A stretch of 64,000 bases of DNA from Gardnerella massiliensis (GCF_003408845.1 NZ_LRTV01000011.1:1-64000), one strand, 5' to 3'; shown: positions 50,811 to 58,424, numbered from the stretch's first letter. The notes: generated by a model from the letters alone, not told the origin. Made by a program: numbers and translations.

Positions 50811-53714
50811 TTAATCTTTTTTGTAAAACTCGCACTCGTAGCCGTCAGCTCGTAAAAGAAGCCCTTCTGCCCAAGGTGGTGTTCTTCCCATTAGCTCACA
50901 CACGCTTTGAACACTCACGCTTTTATCAGTTTCGATAATGGCTTCATCATGCACGTGAGCAACGATGCGATATTCTTTCAACGTTTGCATGGCGTAAAGT
51001 AGAATGTCACGAGCTATAGCTTGCGTAATATTTTCCACAAATTTAGGCCCATAACTTTCCAGCCGCTCCCATTTTTTAGTAGACCCCACACCCTCATAGG
51101 TGACTGATTCGCCACCATACTTGTTTTCTTCCACGCGTGGCTTCACATAGTAAAGGCATCTTTTCGAAGGCAGTTTGATGATAAGAAACCCACTCTTGTA
51201 AGTGAACACTATATTGTGTGTTCGAACAGAAATGCGTTCGTGTACACACTGTTTTACAGCTCTGTCCACATCCCACCACAATGAAACAATATGTGGATTA
51301 GCAGATCTCCAATCATTAACTAACTGTTGCAAATCATCTTCATGTAAACCCATATCAAGAGCACCCATTGCCTTTAATGCTCCTACTGCACCACCGTAGC
51401 CACAGTTATGCACGAGCTTTCCCGATACGGTAAAACGATGATTTGGTCCGGCATTTCGTATGTCATAAACTCGAGCCTTGCTTCGATTAAACGCCAGTTT
51501 TTTCTGTGTTGCACTACAGCTGTATTTGCTCTTGATATGATTTCTTCTCTGCCCATTCCTTTCGATAGCATTCTTGTAACTACCGATCTTGCGTATGGCC
51601 AATATTGTTGCTCCCACCGTGTTAGGATAGCGTTCTGCTTGTTGTTTTGATTGACTATTCTTGGAACAAAGCGGATATTTCCTTTTTCGTAGTTGCCGTT
51701 TGTATTTATCCGATCTAATTCCCAGTCTTTTTGCACATTGTCTACCTCTTGTAAAATCCACAAGCCTGCTTCTAAAACAGAATGGAAGCACCACTTTATC
51801 CCTCTTGCACCATAGTTTTTGTAATTTGGATCTCTTGGATTGATGCATCGCTGTTTTGCAGCACTTAGCCGCTTTTCTAACCATATTGGTATTTGTTTCG
51901 GCTGTGAGCAAGCTTGACACCCTTTTGATTTGCCCGACTTTAGACTGTTTAAGTCCTGCCATTGGACACTTCCGCACCCTACGCATTGTGTCAGTACATA
52001 ACAGTGGTTTTGCTTTTGATTCCAGTGTTTCTCTGCACTTATGATTTTCACCCAGCCGTATTGTTCTCCGACCATCTCCGGTTTGTATGAGATGTGTTTT
52101 GCAGATGGCGGATTCAATAAACCGTATTGGCTTCGGTTTCCCTTTAACCCAGACGAGATGGTCTGGTGTTGCTCTAAGTCCTTCATACTCGATTACCTCC
52201 TTTACACCCTTAAAAACAACTCCGTTATGGTTGACCCAGTTTTCTCCGTCCCACACTTTTTGTTTTGTAGTGACTTCTTCAATTGGAACAAGCCCTTCAT
52301 CTGTGAGTACAAGTTCACCTTCAGCAATACAAGCGAGTTCCGCGATCTTACCTTTCTGCCGCAGGTGCCCGTTTACTCCGTGTTTTTCAACAGGCACGCT
52401 AAACATTTGAGATGCTGACGAGCAGTAAATGTCTTTACCCTCCGCGAATACTCGCATACGCCATTTTTCACCCGCAAGCCAAGCCAAGACTCTCGCTTCG
52501 ATTGCTGAAAAGTCTGCGACAATAAACTTAAATCCCGTGCGTGGAATAAAAGCAGTGCGGATAAGCTGGGATAAAGTATCCGGAATATCCTCATAAAGCA
52601 TTTCCAACGCTTCAACGTTTCCTTGTTTAACAAGACTTCTAGCCTCAGCTAGATCAGACAGATGGTTTTGTGGTAGGTTTTGTAATTGCACGAGCCTTCC
52701 TGCGAATCTTCCTGTACGGTTTGCACCATAGAAGCGAAACATGCCACGCTCCCGATAATCCATGCAAGCAGCGTTTTTCATCGCCGTATACTTTTTCACC
52801 GAAGATTTAGCAAGCTGCTGGCGAAGCCGTAAAACTTCAGCCAACTCTTTACCCACTGTTTTAAGCTCTTTAGCGACTTCTTTTTTACCAAGCGACTCCA
52901 TTTCAAGCCCATGCTCTTTAAGCCAAGAGCGCATTTGTAACACGGAGTTCGGGTTTTCTAAACCTGTAACATGCTTAAGCTCATCCACGAGATGAGTTTT
53001 CACCTCTTGGTCGAGTTTTATGGCTGATTCAACGAAAAGAGGATCTATTTCAATCCCACGGTCGTTTATCTGTTGGTCGAGATAAAACTCCTGCCATAAA
53101 AAGTCTGGCACGGGAAAGCGTGAGAGCTTTTCTTGAATACTCATTTCAACTTCCACATCACGCTTGTTATACGATTTAAACAGATCCCACTTTTCCTTAT
53201 CGTGAAAATACTTGTTTCTTGTTCTTCCACCGTTTACTTTCGTAGGATTACACGGCAGGCAGAAATATTTAATAAGATTCTTACCCTCAGTAAGTTTCTG
53301 CTTATCAAGACCCAATACTGCTCCCACGCTTTCCAAAGACATGGGTAGCCCCAGTGTGGCTGACCAGATCATTGTGCAATGCCAGGAGCTTGGGTTTAAA
53401 AACAAGCTTTCACTTTTCACTGTTTGACCAGGGTTAACATTGATGCCTTTATCTCGCAGGTAGCGTGATAAGCAGACTCTTTCAAACTGAGCGTTAAACG
53501 CCCACTTGGTCACTGTTTCATCTGTTAAAGCAGAAAGCACAACATCCGGTATGGTTTCACCTTGTGCTAAATCAACGACCTGAACTTCACTACCGTCCAC
53601 ACTGTAACCAAAGAGCAGTATCTCAAAATCATCCGATTCTGCGTACTTGTAAACACCACATTTACCAAGATTCACACTCGAAAACGTCTCCAAATCCACA
53701 CTCAAATTTTCCAA
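50811..53714 (-). CDS. DNA polymerase I (family A) with an in-frame intein
   Basis: A 967-residue precursor. Residues 1-461 and 771-967 form a 658-residue phage family A polymerase. The 3'-5' exonuclease region has DLETFSSV and KRDVEVEM. Motif A is DFSAIEARVLAWL. Motif B is GHLRQKGKIAELAC, broken at its last Cys by the intein (residues 462-770). It resumes CGYGGAVGALKAMG, and motif C is HVHDEAIIE. Excision must occur for activity because motif B carries the dNTP-binding Lys/Tyr face. It is the core of the replication operon. A shifted-frame gene for a homing endonuclease lies inside the intein. Confidence 0.9.
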   Translation of the reverse strand: MENLSVDLETFSSVNLGKCGVYKYAESDDFEILLFGYSVDGSEVQVVDLAQGETIPDVVLSALTDETVTKWAFNAQFERVCLSRYLRDKGINVNPGQTVKSESLFLNPSSWHCTMIWSATLGLPMSLESVGAVLGLDKQKLTEGKNLIKYFCLPCNPTKVNGGRTRNKYFHDKEKWDLFKSYNKRDVEVEMSIQEKLSRFPVPDFLWQEFYLDQQINDRGIEIDPLFVESAIKLDQEVKTHLVDELKHVTGLENPNSVLQMRSWLKEHGLEMESLGKKEVAKELKTVGKELAEVLRLRQQLAKSSVKKYTAMKNAACMDYRERGMFRFYGANRTGRFAGRLVQLQNLPQNHLSDLAEARSLVKQGNVEALEMLYEDIPDTLSQLIRTAFIPRTGFKFIVADFSAIEARVLAWLAGEKWRMRVFAEGKDIYCSSASQMFSVPVEKHGVNGHLRQKGKIAELACIAEGELVLTDEGLVPIEEVTTKQKVWDGENWVNHNGVVFKGVKEVIEYEGLRATPDHLVWVKGKPKPIRFIESAICKTHLIQTGDGRRTIRLGENHKCRETLESKAKPLLCTDTMRRVRKCPMAGLKQSKVGQIKRVSSLLTAETNTNMVRKAAKCCKTAMHQSKRSKLQKLWCKRDKVVLPFCFRSRLVDFTRGRQCAKRLGIRSDKYKRQLRKRKYPLCSKNSQSKQQAERYPNTVGATILAIRKIGSYKNAIERNGQRRNHIKSKYSCSATQKKLAFNRSKARVYDIRNAGPNHRFTVSGKLVHNCGYGGAVGALKAMGALDMGLHEDDLQQLVNDWRSANPHIVSLWWDVDRAVKQCVHERISVRTHNIVFTYKSGFLIIKLPSKRCLYYVKPRVEENKYGGESVTYEGVGSTKKWERLESYGPKFVENITQAIARDILLYAMQTLKEYRIVAHVHDEAIIETDKSVSVQSVCELMGRTPPWAEGLLLRADGYECEFYKKD
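51383..52186 (-). CDS. HNH/AP2-type homing endonuclease encoded out of frame inside the intein
   Basis: A 267-residue protein on the same strand as the polymerase but in the +1 frame. It has cysteine pairs (CVGCGSVQW, GCQACSQ) and the AP2/HNH-homing core: LSAAKQRCINPRDPNYKNYG, ARGIKWCF, ELDRINTNGNYEKGNIRFVP. AAAGGAGGTAATCGAGTATG gives a perfect ribosome site and start within intein block B. It ends 22 bp inside the polymerase C-terminal coding part. It would cleave intein-less polymerase genes to spread the intein. Expression from its own ribosome site is inference. Confidence 0.85.
   Translation of the reverse strand: MKDLEQHQTISSGLKGNRSQYGLLNPPSAKHISYKPEMVGEQYGWVKIISAEKHWNQKQNHCYVLTQCVGCGSVQWQDLNSLKSGKSKGCQACSQPKQIPIWLEKRLSAAKQRCINPRDPNYKNYGARGIKWCFHSVLEAGLWILQEVDNVQKDWELDRINTNGNYEKGNIRFVPRIVNQNNKQNAILTRWEQQYWPYARSVVTRMLSKGMGREEIISRANTAVVQHRKNWRLIEARLEFMTYEMPDQIIVLPYRESSCITVATVVQ
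51405..52331 (-). mobile_element. Intein in polymerase motif B (309 residues)
   Basis: The intein starts with Cys of CIAEGELVLTDEGLVPIEEV (block A) and has block B RATPDHLVWVKGKPKPI. It ends with block F-like ARVYDIRNAGPNHRFTVSG and block G KLVHN, followed by the +1 Cys. All required splice residues are present: Cys1, TxxH, His-Asn and Cys+1. Between them about 200 residues are Lys/Arg/Cys-rich and featureless in this frame, because that DNA encodes the homing endonuclease in the +1 frame. Confidence 0.9.
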
Positions 53715-53803
53715 ATTACATCACCTCCAAGCTTATAAAAGAGGTGACAGAAAACCTGCCACCCCACTTATAGAATCTTCTAAATCCTATTTTCAGGAAT
53801 CTT

Positions 53804-53923
53804 CTAATTCCTATTTAGAATGTGTTTAATATCAACGTAAAGACTCACGAGTTTCTTTACCGTGAAATCAAGAAGTAATACTCCTATAAACACTGAAATA
53901 AAAACCGCTATAACAATTTCCAT
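53804..53923 (-). CDS. 39-residue single-helix membrane protein
   Basis: A short ORF starting MEIVIAVFISVFIGVLLL, with one membrane helix and a basic tail. AAGGAG lies 12 bases upstream of the ATG, a little far. It sits between polymerase and DUF2815. Its reality rests on the hydrophobic pattern and ribosome site only. Confidence 0.45.
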   Translation of the reverse strand: MEIVIAVFISVFIGVLLLDFTVKKLVSLYVDIKHILNRN

Positions 53924-53939
53924 AATTAACTCACGCTCC

Positions 53940-54488
53940 TTATGCTAGAAAATCATCATCTTCTAAAGTCGTAAAATCATCGGTTGCGAGACTACGTCCG
54001 CCGAGTGGTTCACCGTCTCTAATCTTTTGAATATTGCCAAGACCGCAAGCAACTCCCTTATTACCGTTAGAGTTAAACGCGTAGAAGTTGATGGAAACCC
54101 TCGCATAGCAGCCTGAATACACTTCACTGCGATCCATGATTGGTTTTACCTGCTTGTCTACAATCTGCGGAGCCGTGGTTGAGTTCGCGTTAATGAAATA
54201 GTGTCCTTTATACGCTTCATCATCACGCTCAATATCCCCGTCCCTGAGTGGTGTTTTAAGAGCAGCCTTGTTTGGTTTTTTACCACCGAACTTGCCGACA
54301 CCTTCCTCAATCGCAGCATCAATAGCTTTCTCAATAGCGTTTACTGTTTCAACATCACTTTTAGGGATAAGCAATGAAACACTATATTTTTCAGGGCCGC
54401 CGTTAATAGATTTTGGCTCCCAACCGTTGAAATAGGAAAGACGCGTGTTCTTACCAGTGATAACCTTCGTGTTATTTAATTTAGACAT
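53940..54488 (-). CDS. DUF2815 single-strand-binding-like protein
   Basis: A 182-residue protein with KNTRLSYFNGWEPKS, KYSVSLLIPKSDVET and a C-terminal run of acidic residues (DDFTTLEDDDFLA). DUF2815 proteins pair with DUF2800 and PolA in phages and are thought to bind single-stranded DNA, the acidic tail being SSB-like. The start at 54488 excludes codons of the previous gene. Confidence 0.8.
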   Translation of the reverse strand: MSKLNNTKVITGKNTRLSYFNGWEPKSINGGPEKYSVSLLIPKSDVETVNAIEKAIDAAIEEGVGKFGGKKPNKAALKTPLRDGDIERDDEAYKGHYFINANSTTAPQIVDKQVKPIMDRSEVYSGCYARVSINFYAFNSNGNKGVACGLGNIQKIRDGEPLGGRSLATDDFTTLEDDDFLA

Positions 54489-54492
54489 AGTA

Positions 54493-55623
54493 CTAATTCT
54501 CCTTTTTGAATTCGTTATTTGCGTTTGAAACATTGACTTTTGCCCGCTTATCAGAGTCTGGTACGAGCGTAAGTTTTCCGGACGGTTTTATAATGAGGTC
54601 GCCCAGAATATCCTCAAATTTTTTCTTGCCCATCAGCTTTTGCATTTCCGTTAAACCGATAAGACTAGTTTTGAAAATGTCGGTAAAGCCTGCGGCTTTT
54701 GCTTTCTCAATAACAGCTGTCTCGTCCTTAAACTTGCGAACTGAACGTCCTTCCACGAGTTTGAAACCGCTCCACTCTTTCCCGTGGTTAATAGCGGAAT
54801 CTGTGGCGTACGCTAAAACATCATCAGCCCACTTAGTTAACCGTGGGATAAGCGTGAGTACTTCTTCAATTTCACTATCTGTTAAAACAGATGGCGGTTT
54901 GAACTCAAGTTCTGCAAGTTTAAGGTTTTCTTCCGCACGTTTACGGCACGTGGCTTTTGCCCTGCAAAACCTGCACCAGTCACCGGCTTCAAATTCGCCT
55001 TCGCCTTTAATAGCAAGCCCTGCTTTAGGTTTAAGCACACTTTCAGCCCAAGAGATAAGCTCTTCGACAGGTAGTGTGAAAGTTGATACGTTGTCACGAC
55101 GTGGCTGAAAAATACTCATCTCAACAGTTTGTATCTCATACAAGCTGTCGAAAAGCGTTAAAGCTCCAAGAGCGTAGCATTTCATCTGCGGATTCTCGTA
55201 AGCATCAACCAGCACGCCTTGACCGTACTTAAAGTCGATAACCTGCAGCGTTTTTTCGCCTACAATAATGCAGTCCGCTGTACCAAACCCATCAGGCACG
55301 TAAGCTGAAAAATCAACTTTCTGCTCGATGAGAATAATAGGATCTTGGCAGTTAAGTTTTGCCTGCTCGTATTTTTCCAACACGAAATCCACGTAAGCAT
55401 CCGAGCATTCCTGCATCTCACTTGAGTCATACTTTGTTGACGGTTTTTCACACGGACGGTTAAGAAGCTTATTCAGCTTGTACTCACACCACGCGTGTGC
55501 TGCCGTTCCTTCCTCAGCTGCCACAGAAGTAGTGTTTTCAAACTTTTCTTCTAAAACAGCACTCGGAGTACACTTAATCCACCTGTGAGCAGAAGAAGGG
55601 GAAAGTAAAGCATGCTTAGTCAC
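54493..55623 (-). CDS. DUF2800 Cas4-like nuclease
   Basis: A 376-residue phage protein of the DUF2800 family (PD-(D/E)xK/Cas4-like). ALLSPSSAHRWIKCTPSA is followed by DFKYGQGVLVDAYENPQM, giving the D-x-K nuclease pair. CRFCRAKATCRKRAEENL near residue 215 could hold an iron-sulfur or zinc cluster. It probably processes DNA ends for replication/recombination. GTG at 55623 overlaps the upstream stop. Confidence 0.8.
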   Translation of the reverse strand: MTKHALLSPSSAHRWIKCTPSAVLEEKFENTTSVAAEEGTAAHAWCEYKLNKLLNRPCEKPSTKYDSSEMQECSDAYVDFVLEKYEQAKLNCQDPIILIEQKVDFSAYVPDGFGTADCIIVGEKTLQVIDFKYGQGVLVDAYENPQMKCYALGALTLFDSLYEIQTVEMSIFQPRRDNVSTFTLPVEELISWAESVLKPKAGLAIKGEGEFEAGDWCRFCRAKATCRKRAEENLKLAELEFKPPSVLTDSEIEEVLTLIPRLTKWADDVLAYATDSAINHGKEWSGFKLVEGRSVRKFKDETAVIEKAKAAGFTDIFKTSLIGLTEMQKLMGKKKFEDILGDLIIKPSGKLTLVPDSDKRAKVNVSNANNEFKKEN

Positions 55624-55924
55624 TTGTCATACCTTTCGCCTCTTCAAGAAGCTCAGCGTACTTACTTTCATCAAGTTCTGAAAGCCTGTTAGCTCCGAAC
55701 TTGACGATAAGCGCTTTTACTTCCGCGGTTTTACCATGTTGGCTAAGTTTTGCTAAAACCGCTCGCACATCCTCTAAACTCACCTTTTTAACAGACTCCT
55801 TATTATTAGAAGCTGTTTCTTTACAACCGACACCAGAAGCACCGGCATCATCAAATAGTGTTTTAAGGTGAGCTGTTAAGTTTTCCAAGTCTTTGATGAC
55901 TTCTTTCATGATTTCGTTTTTCAC
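55616..55924 (-). CDS. Hypothetical phage protein with SAP-like C-terminus
   Basis: A 102-residue protein. Its second half (LEDVRAVLAKLSQHGKTAEV and KFGANRLSELDESKY) looks like a small helical DNA-binding module found in phage early operons. GTG start at 55924 after AAGGAGG. It overlaps the DUF2800 start by 8 bp. Function unknown. Confidence 0.6.
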   Translation of the reverse strand: MKNEIMKEVIKDLENLTAHLKTLFDDAGASGVGCKETASNNKESVKKVSLEDVRAVLAKLSQHGKTAEVKALIVKFGANRLSELDESKYAELLEEAKGMTSD

Positions 55925-55936
55925 GGTTTTTCCTCC

Positions 55937-56116
55937 TTAAATTTCTTTGACATCAACTGACTGAACACTTTTCCCGGGATCTAATAGGTAGACTTGCGAG
56001 TAATCACCAAACAGCCAGCGGATAAACCGTTGAGGTAATCGCATCACAGCTCCACGTAGAACCTGTTTCTTCTCACCGTTTTCACCGGTGACGTTAATAA
56101 CGATCTTGTGTTTCAC
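55937..56116 (-). CDS. Small hypothetical early protein
   Basis: A 59-residue basic protein (IVINVTGENGEKKQVLRG, then YSQVYLLDPGKS). It begins with GTG at 56116, eight bases after AAAGGAGG. The ribosome site is partly covered by the T3 hairpin. Unknown function; probably the first of the replication operon after T3. Confidence 0.6.
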   Translation of the reverse strand: MKHKIVINVTGENGEKKQVLRGAVMRLPQRFIRWLFGDYSQVYLLDPGKSVQSVDVKEI

Positions 56117-56120
56117 GAGT

Positions 56121-56200
56121 TTTGCCTCCTTTCTGTAAGGGGTTTCTTCCTTACACATCACAGGCAAAGAAAAAGGAGGAGTTTTTAACCTCCTCCAAGT
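56121..56200 (-). promoter_or_regulatory. Terminator-leader element T3
   Basis: GGAGGAG... pairs with ...CTCCTCC to end the sigma gene transcript with TTTTTC, then CTTTGCCTGTGAT follows. TTTGCCT (56168-56162) can pair with AGGCAAA (56127-56121), covering part of the AAAGGAGG site of the next gene. An inner stem GTAAGG/CCTTAC lies between them. Confidence 0.65.
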
Positions 56201-56217
56201 AAAATTTCTAGAATTTT

Positions 56218-56850
56218 TTAACGCGTTTTTCTAAGCTTTTCGAGAGCCTTATCCAGATGCTTTTTCACGCCAGCAGACGAGATACCAAGCATGCTTGCAA
56301 TCTCTGACTGAGTGTATCCTTCAATAAACATCAAACGAATAACCTGACGTTGCTTGTCTGTAAGCGTTGAAAACGCATGCTCCATTTCTTCTGACATTTC
56401 AAAACCATAATCGTTGGTAATAAAACCATAATCATCAGTAGTACTGAGAGCTTCAGCAAGATGACTTTTATCTACTTCAAGCTCGCCATCTGCATCAAAG
56501 TCAATCGAGGAATTATAGTTGGGTAGGAAATGCTTGTTAGCAGCGTAGTCAACGTCGTCTTTGTTGGGTTTGTAGCCGTGTCTTTCTTCGAAACGTTTGA
56601 CGTACTTCTCTTTCCACGCCTTACTTTCAGCTTTTTCTTCAGCAGTTCTAGTTGGACGCAGGTTCTTATTGTTGTAGTAAACCTCGCTGTCATCCATTGA
56701 GTGAAGCATCTTAATATCCGCAACGGTTACACCGTTTTCGCCTGGCTTGATTTCGATAGTTTCTTCACTATAACTACTATCTTCATTACGAACACAACTT
56801 GTATACTTATATGTTGCTCGATCGTTGCTATTAGTTTTGCGAGTCCTCAT
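56218..56850 (-). CDS. Phage sigma-70-like transcription factor
   Basis: A 210-residue protein with an unusual charged N-terminal half. Its C-terminal region-4-type helix-turn-helix reads FSTLTDKQRQVIRLMFIEGY, SEIASMLGISSAGVKKHL. No convincing region 2 is visible. It is the first coding gene after the attenuator leader, so it may direct the early phage regulon (perhaps the 39-bp elements). ATG at 56850 follows GGGAAGGGTG inside a GC hairpin. Confidence 0.75.
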   Translation of the reverse strand: MRTRKTNSNDRATYKYTSCVRNEDSSYSEETIEIKPGENGVTVADIKMLHSMDDSEVYYNNKNLRPTRTAEEKAESKAWKEKYVKRFEERHGYKPNKDDVDYAANKHFLPNYNSSIDFDADGELEVDKSHLAEALSTTDDYGFITNDYGFEMSEEMEHAFSTLTDKQRQVIRLMFIEGYTQSEIASMLGISSAGVKKHLDKALEKLRKTR

Positions 56851-56892
56851 GCTCACCCTTCCCGCCTGCAGCGGTAGGGTGAAGACACATAC

Positions 56893-57010
56893 AAAAAAGA
56901 GCCGATACTTTATGAAGTACCGACTCTAATACCTGAAAAACAGCCATAGTAGAATAGAGGTACTTCATAGGAGTCATGAAAAACCATGAGGATCCTATTG
57001 ACGTATCTCA
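56893..57010 (-). promoter_or_regulatory. Attenuator leader of the phage early operon
   Basis: Three mutually exclusive structures are visible. First, a hairpin covers the leader peptide start (56968-56997). Second, an antiterminator pairs AUGAAGUACC (56968-56959) perfectly with GGUACUUCAU (56921-56912). Third, a terminator at 56898-56927 has a 13-bp stem with two wobbles and a U run. A leader ORF runs from 56987 to 56910, its stop in the terminator loop. This is the layout of ribosome-controlled attenuation. Confidence 0.7.
56910..56987 (-). CDS. Leader peptide, 25 residues
   Basis: A short ORF (MVFHDSYEVPLF and onward, ending IRVGTS) with AGGA five bases before the ATG. Its stop overlaps the loop of the terminator stem. 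It is rich in Tyr, Phe and Val. Ribosome position on it would choose between antiterminator and terminator. Confidence 0.55.
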   Translation of the reverse strand: MVFHDSYEVPLFYYGCFSGIRVGTS

Positions 57011-57310
57011 TCGCCCTATAGCTAATCAGGCTTTAACTGTTTATTAGTAGTGTCTTATTGATTAATCATTAACCACAATCTTGTTAATTGTTCCAAAAAT
57101 TCTTATAACATTTACCCGCTCTTTCTTAAGACCCGTATCATGAGTGTAAAAAAGAGTGGAATAATCTCGTTTTTATAACAGTTTGACATGTAAAAACCAC
57201 ACTTGCCTTGAAAGCTACGTGCTTTGAGGTTTAAGCGTTAACAATGTTTTCACCCCCCTTCTCGTTAAACAACACTCGTTTTAGAAAACAAAACGAGCAT
57301 TAGCCACGCT

Positions 57311-57401
57311 CTAATAGAGTCCCAACCGTGGCTAATAAAGTCCAACTGTATTTAATAGAATCCCAACAAATCTAATATAATCCCAACCGTATTAATATCA
57401 G
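57311..57401. repeat. Iterons near the prophage right end
   Basis: Four consecutive copies, and part of a fifth, of a unit close to CTAATAGAGTCCCAACCGT start at 57311, 57332, 57352, 57372 and 57392, with periods of 21, 20, 20 and 20 bp. An inverted repeat ATTAGCCACG/CGTGGCTAAT (57299 and 57327) overlaps the first. Iterons of this type bind replication, partition or repressor proteins. The rest of the 57.0-57.58 kb gap holds AT-rich promoter sequence and a CTCGTTTT/AAAACGAG stem (57275-57297). Confidence 0.65.
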
Positions 57402-57583
57402 AAATCCTCACTCCGCAAAAAGTGTTATAGGCCTAACTACTTTTAGTGTTACCGTTAGAGCTTCTGATTAAAACACTTCAGATAAAACGTTCAAGTTATT
57501 ACTATGCTAAAAATGCTCTTCAAAAAACCTGACAAATACGCACATATACGGGGTTGCATACACGAGATTGCAGGGAAAGAGTA

Positions 57584-57612
57584 TTGCATATTTTTTCATA
57601 GAAGCGTACAAT
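57584..57612 (+). promoter_or_regulatory. Sigma-70-type promoter of the secreted hydrolase
   Basis: TTGCAT and TACAAT are separated by 17 bp, a good vegetative promoter, about 65 bp before the start codon at 57677. Confidence 0.65.
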
Positions 57613-57676
57613 AAGAGCAGGGTGTTTTACTATTGTAAAGATGCATAGTATGCCTTCTTATCGAGAAAGAGATATT

Positions 57677-58408
57677 ATGAAAAATATAATAATGCGAAGT
57701 CTATCTGTAGTTGTTTCTGCTGCTTGTTTATTTACTTTTTCCCCATTGGCATTTGGACAAGATAATAATGAGAATTATCAGCAAAGACTGGGGGATATAT
57801 CAACTTATCTGAATCACACACTCAGTGAAAAAGAAATTGATGAGCAGATAAAGGAGACCTCGCGTCGCACTGGTGAGAGCCCTGACTCGATTGCTAGTAG
57901 GGTGGAGAAATCGGTTCGTGATTCAGTGTTAGATACTGCGAGGTTCTCTGTAAGAAGTGGGAATACACAGTTACCAAGAGCTCGTCATACAGGAGATATT
58001 TTTGTTTCTAATAATTCATCATTTTTCGTTTGGAAGCATGGGCATACTGGAATTTATGTTAATCGTGATGATATTGTCGAAGCAGTAGGGATGTTCCAGA
58101 ATGCTCATCGAGTATCAAGGAAAAATAGTGTCGCAGCCGGCGGTGCCTCTATTCTTGAAGTAAAAACTTCCCAGGGAAACCGCGATAAAGCGGCGCGTCG
58201 GGCAATTGGTTATATTGGTAGGGGTTACAATCCAGATATTACTGATACTAATAGAAATGATTGGGGAGGTCTTAACTGTTCTCAATTAGTGTGGGCTGCA
58301 TATTATTATGGTGCTGGTATTGATTTGGATACTGGTAGTGGTGAATATGTGTGGCCATATGATATTAAAAATTCTGGATATGTTAGGGAATATCAATATG
58401 TTCAGTAG
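57677..58408 (+). CDS. Secreted permuted papain-like hydrolase (YiiX/YaeF type)
   Basis: A 243-residue protein with a signal peptide (MKNIIMRSLSVVVSAACL, cut after a site near FSPLAFG). The catalytic domain has His before Cys, the permuted order of NlpC/P60 relatives: RARHTGDIFV, KHGHTGIYV and, near the end, GLNCSQLVWAAYYYG. Members are amidases or hydrolases acting on lipid or peptide linkages at the cell surface. ATG at 57677 gives the signal peptide; an upstream ATG at 57641 lacks a ribosome site. It forms an operon with the next gene. Confidence 0.8.
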   Translation: MKNIIMRSLSVVVSAACLFTFSPLAFGQDNNENYQQRLGDISTYLNHTLSEKEIDEQIKETSRRTGESPDSIASRVEKSVRDSVLDTARFSVRSGNTQLPRARHTGDIFVSNNSSFFVWKHGHTGIYVNRDDIVEAVGMFQNAHRVSRKNSVAAGGASILEVKTSQGNRDKAARRAIGYIGRGYNPDITDTNRNDWGGLNCSQLVWAAYYYGAGIDLDTGSGEYVWPYDIKNSGYVREYQYVQ

Positions 58409-58424
58409 TTGAGGTGCGGTCATT

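Larger units (their letters stand above)
17235..57600 (-). mobile_element. Complete tailed prophage with serine recombinases (siphovirus-like)
   Basis: A contiguous minus-strand phage genome of about 40 kb with replication, packaging, head, tail, lysis and integration modules in canonical order. The serine recombinases lie at the left end and the early regulatory region at the right. No structural gene looks broken, so it may be functional. The exact attachment sites are not visible, because serine recombinases use very short core repeats. The left limit is taken from the terminator of the recombinase operon. The right limit lies somewhere between the leader RNA (57.0 kb) and the host promoter (57.58 kb). 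Confidence 0.85.

Noticed and set aside
57311-57401. Possible CRISPR array
   Set aside because: The unit is only 20-21 bp with no unique spacers and there are no cas genes. Iterons are the better reading.
17235-57600. Direct-repeat attachment sites for the prophage
   Set aside because: I compared the flanks by eye and found no convincing shared core. Serine recombinase cores can be 2-3 bp, so none is claimed.
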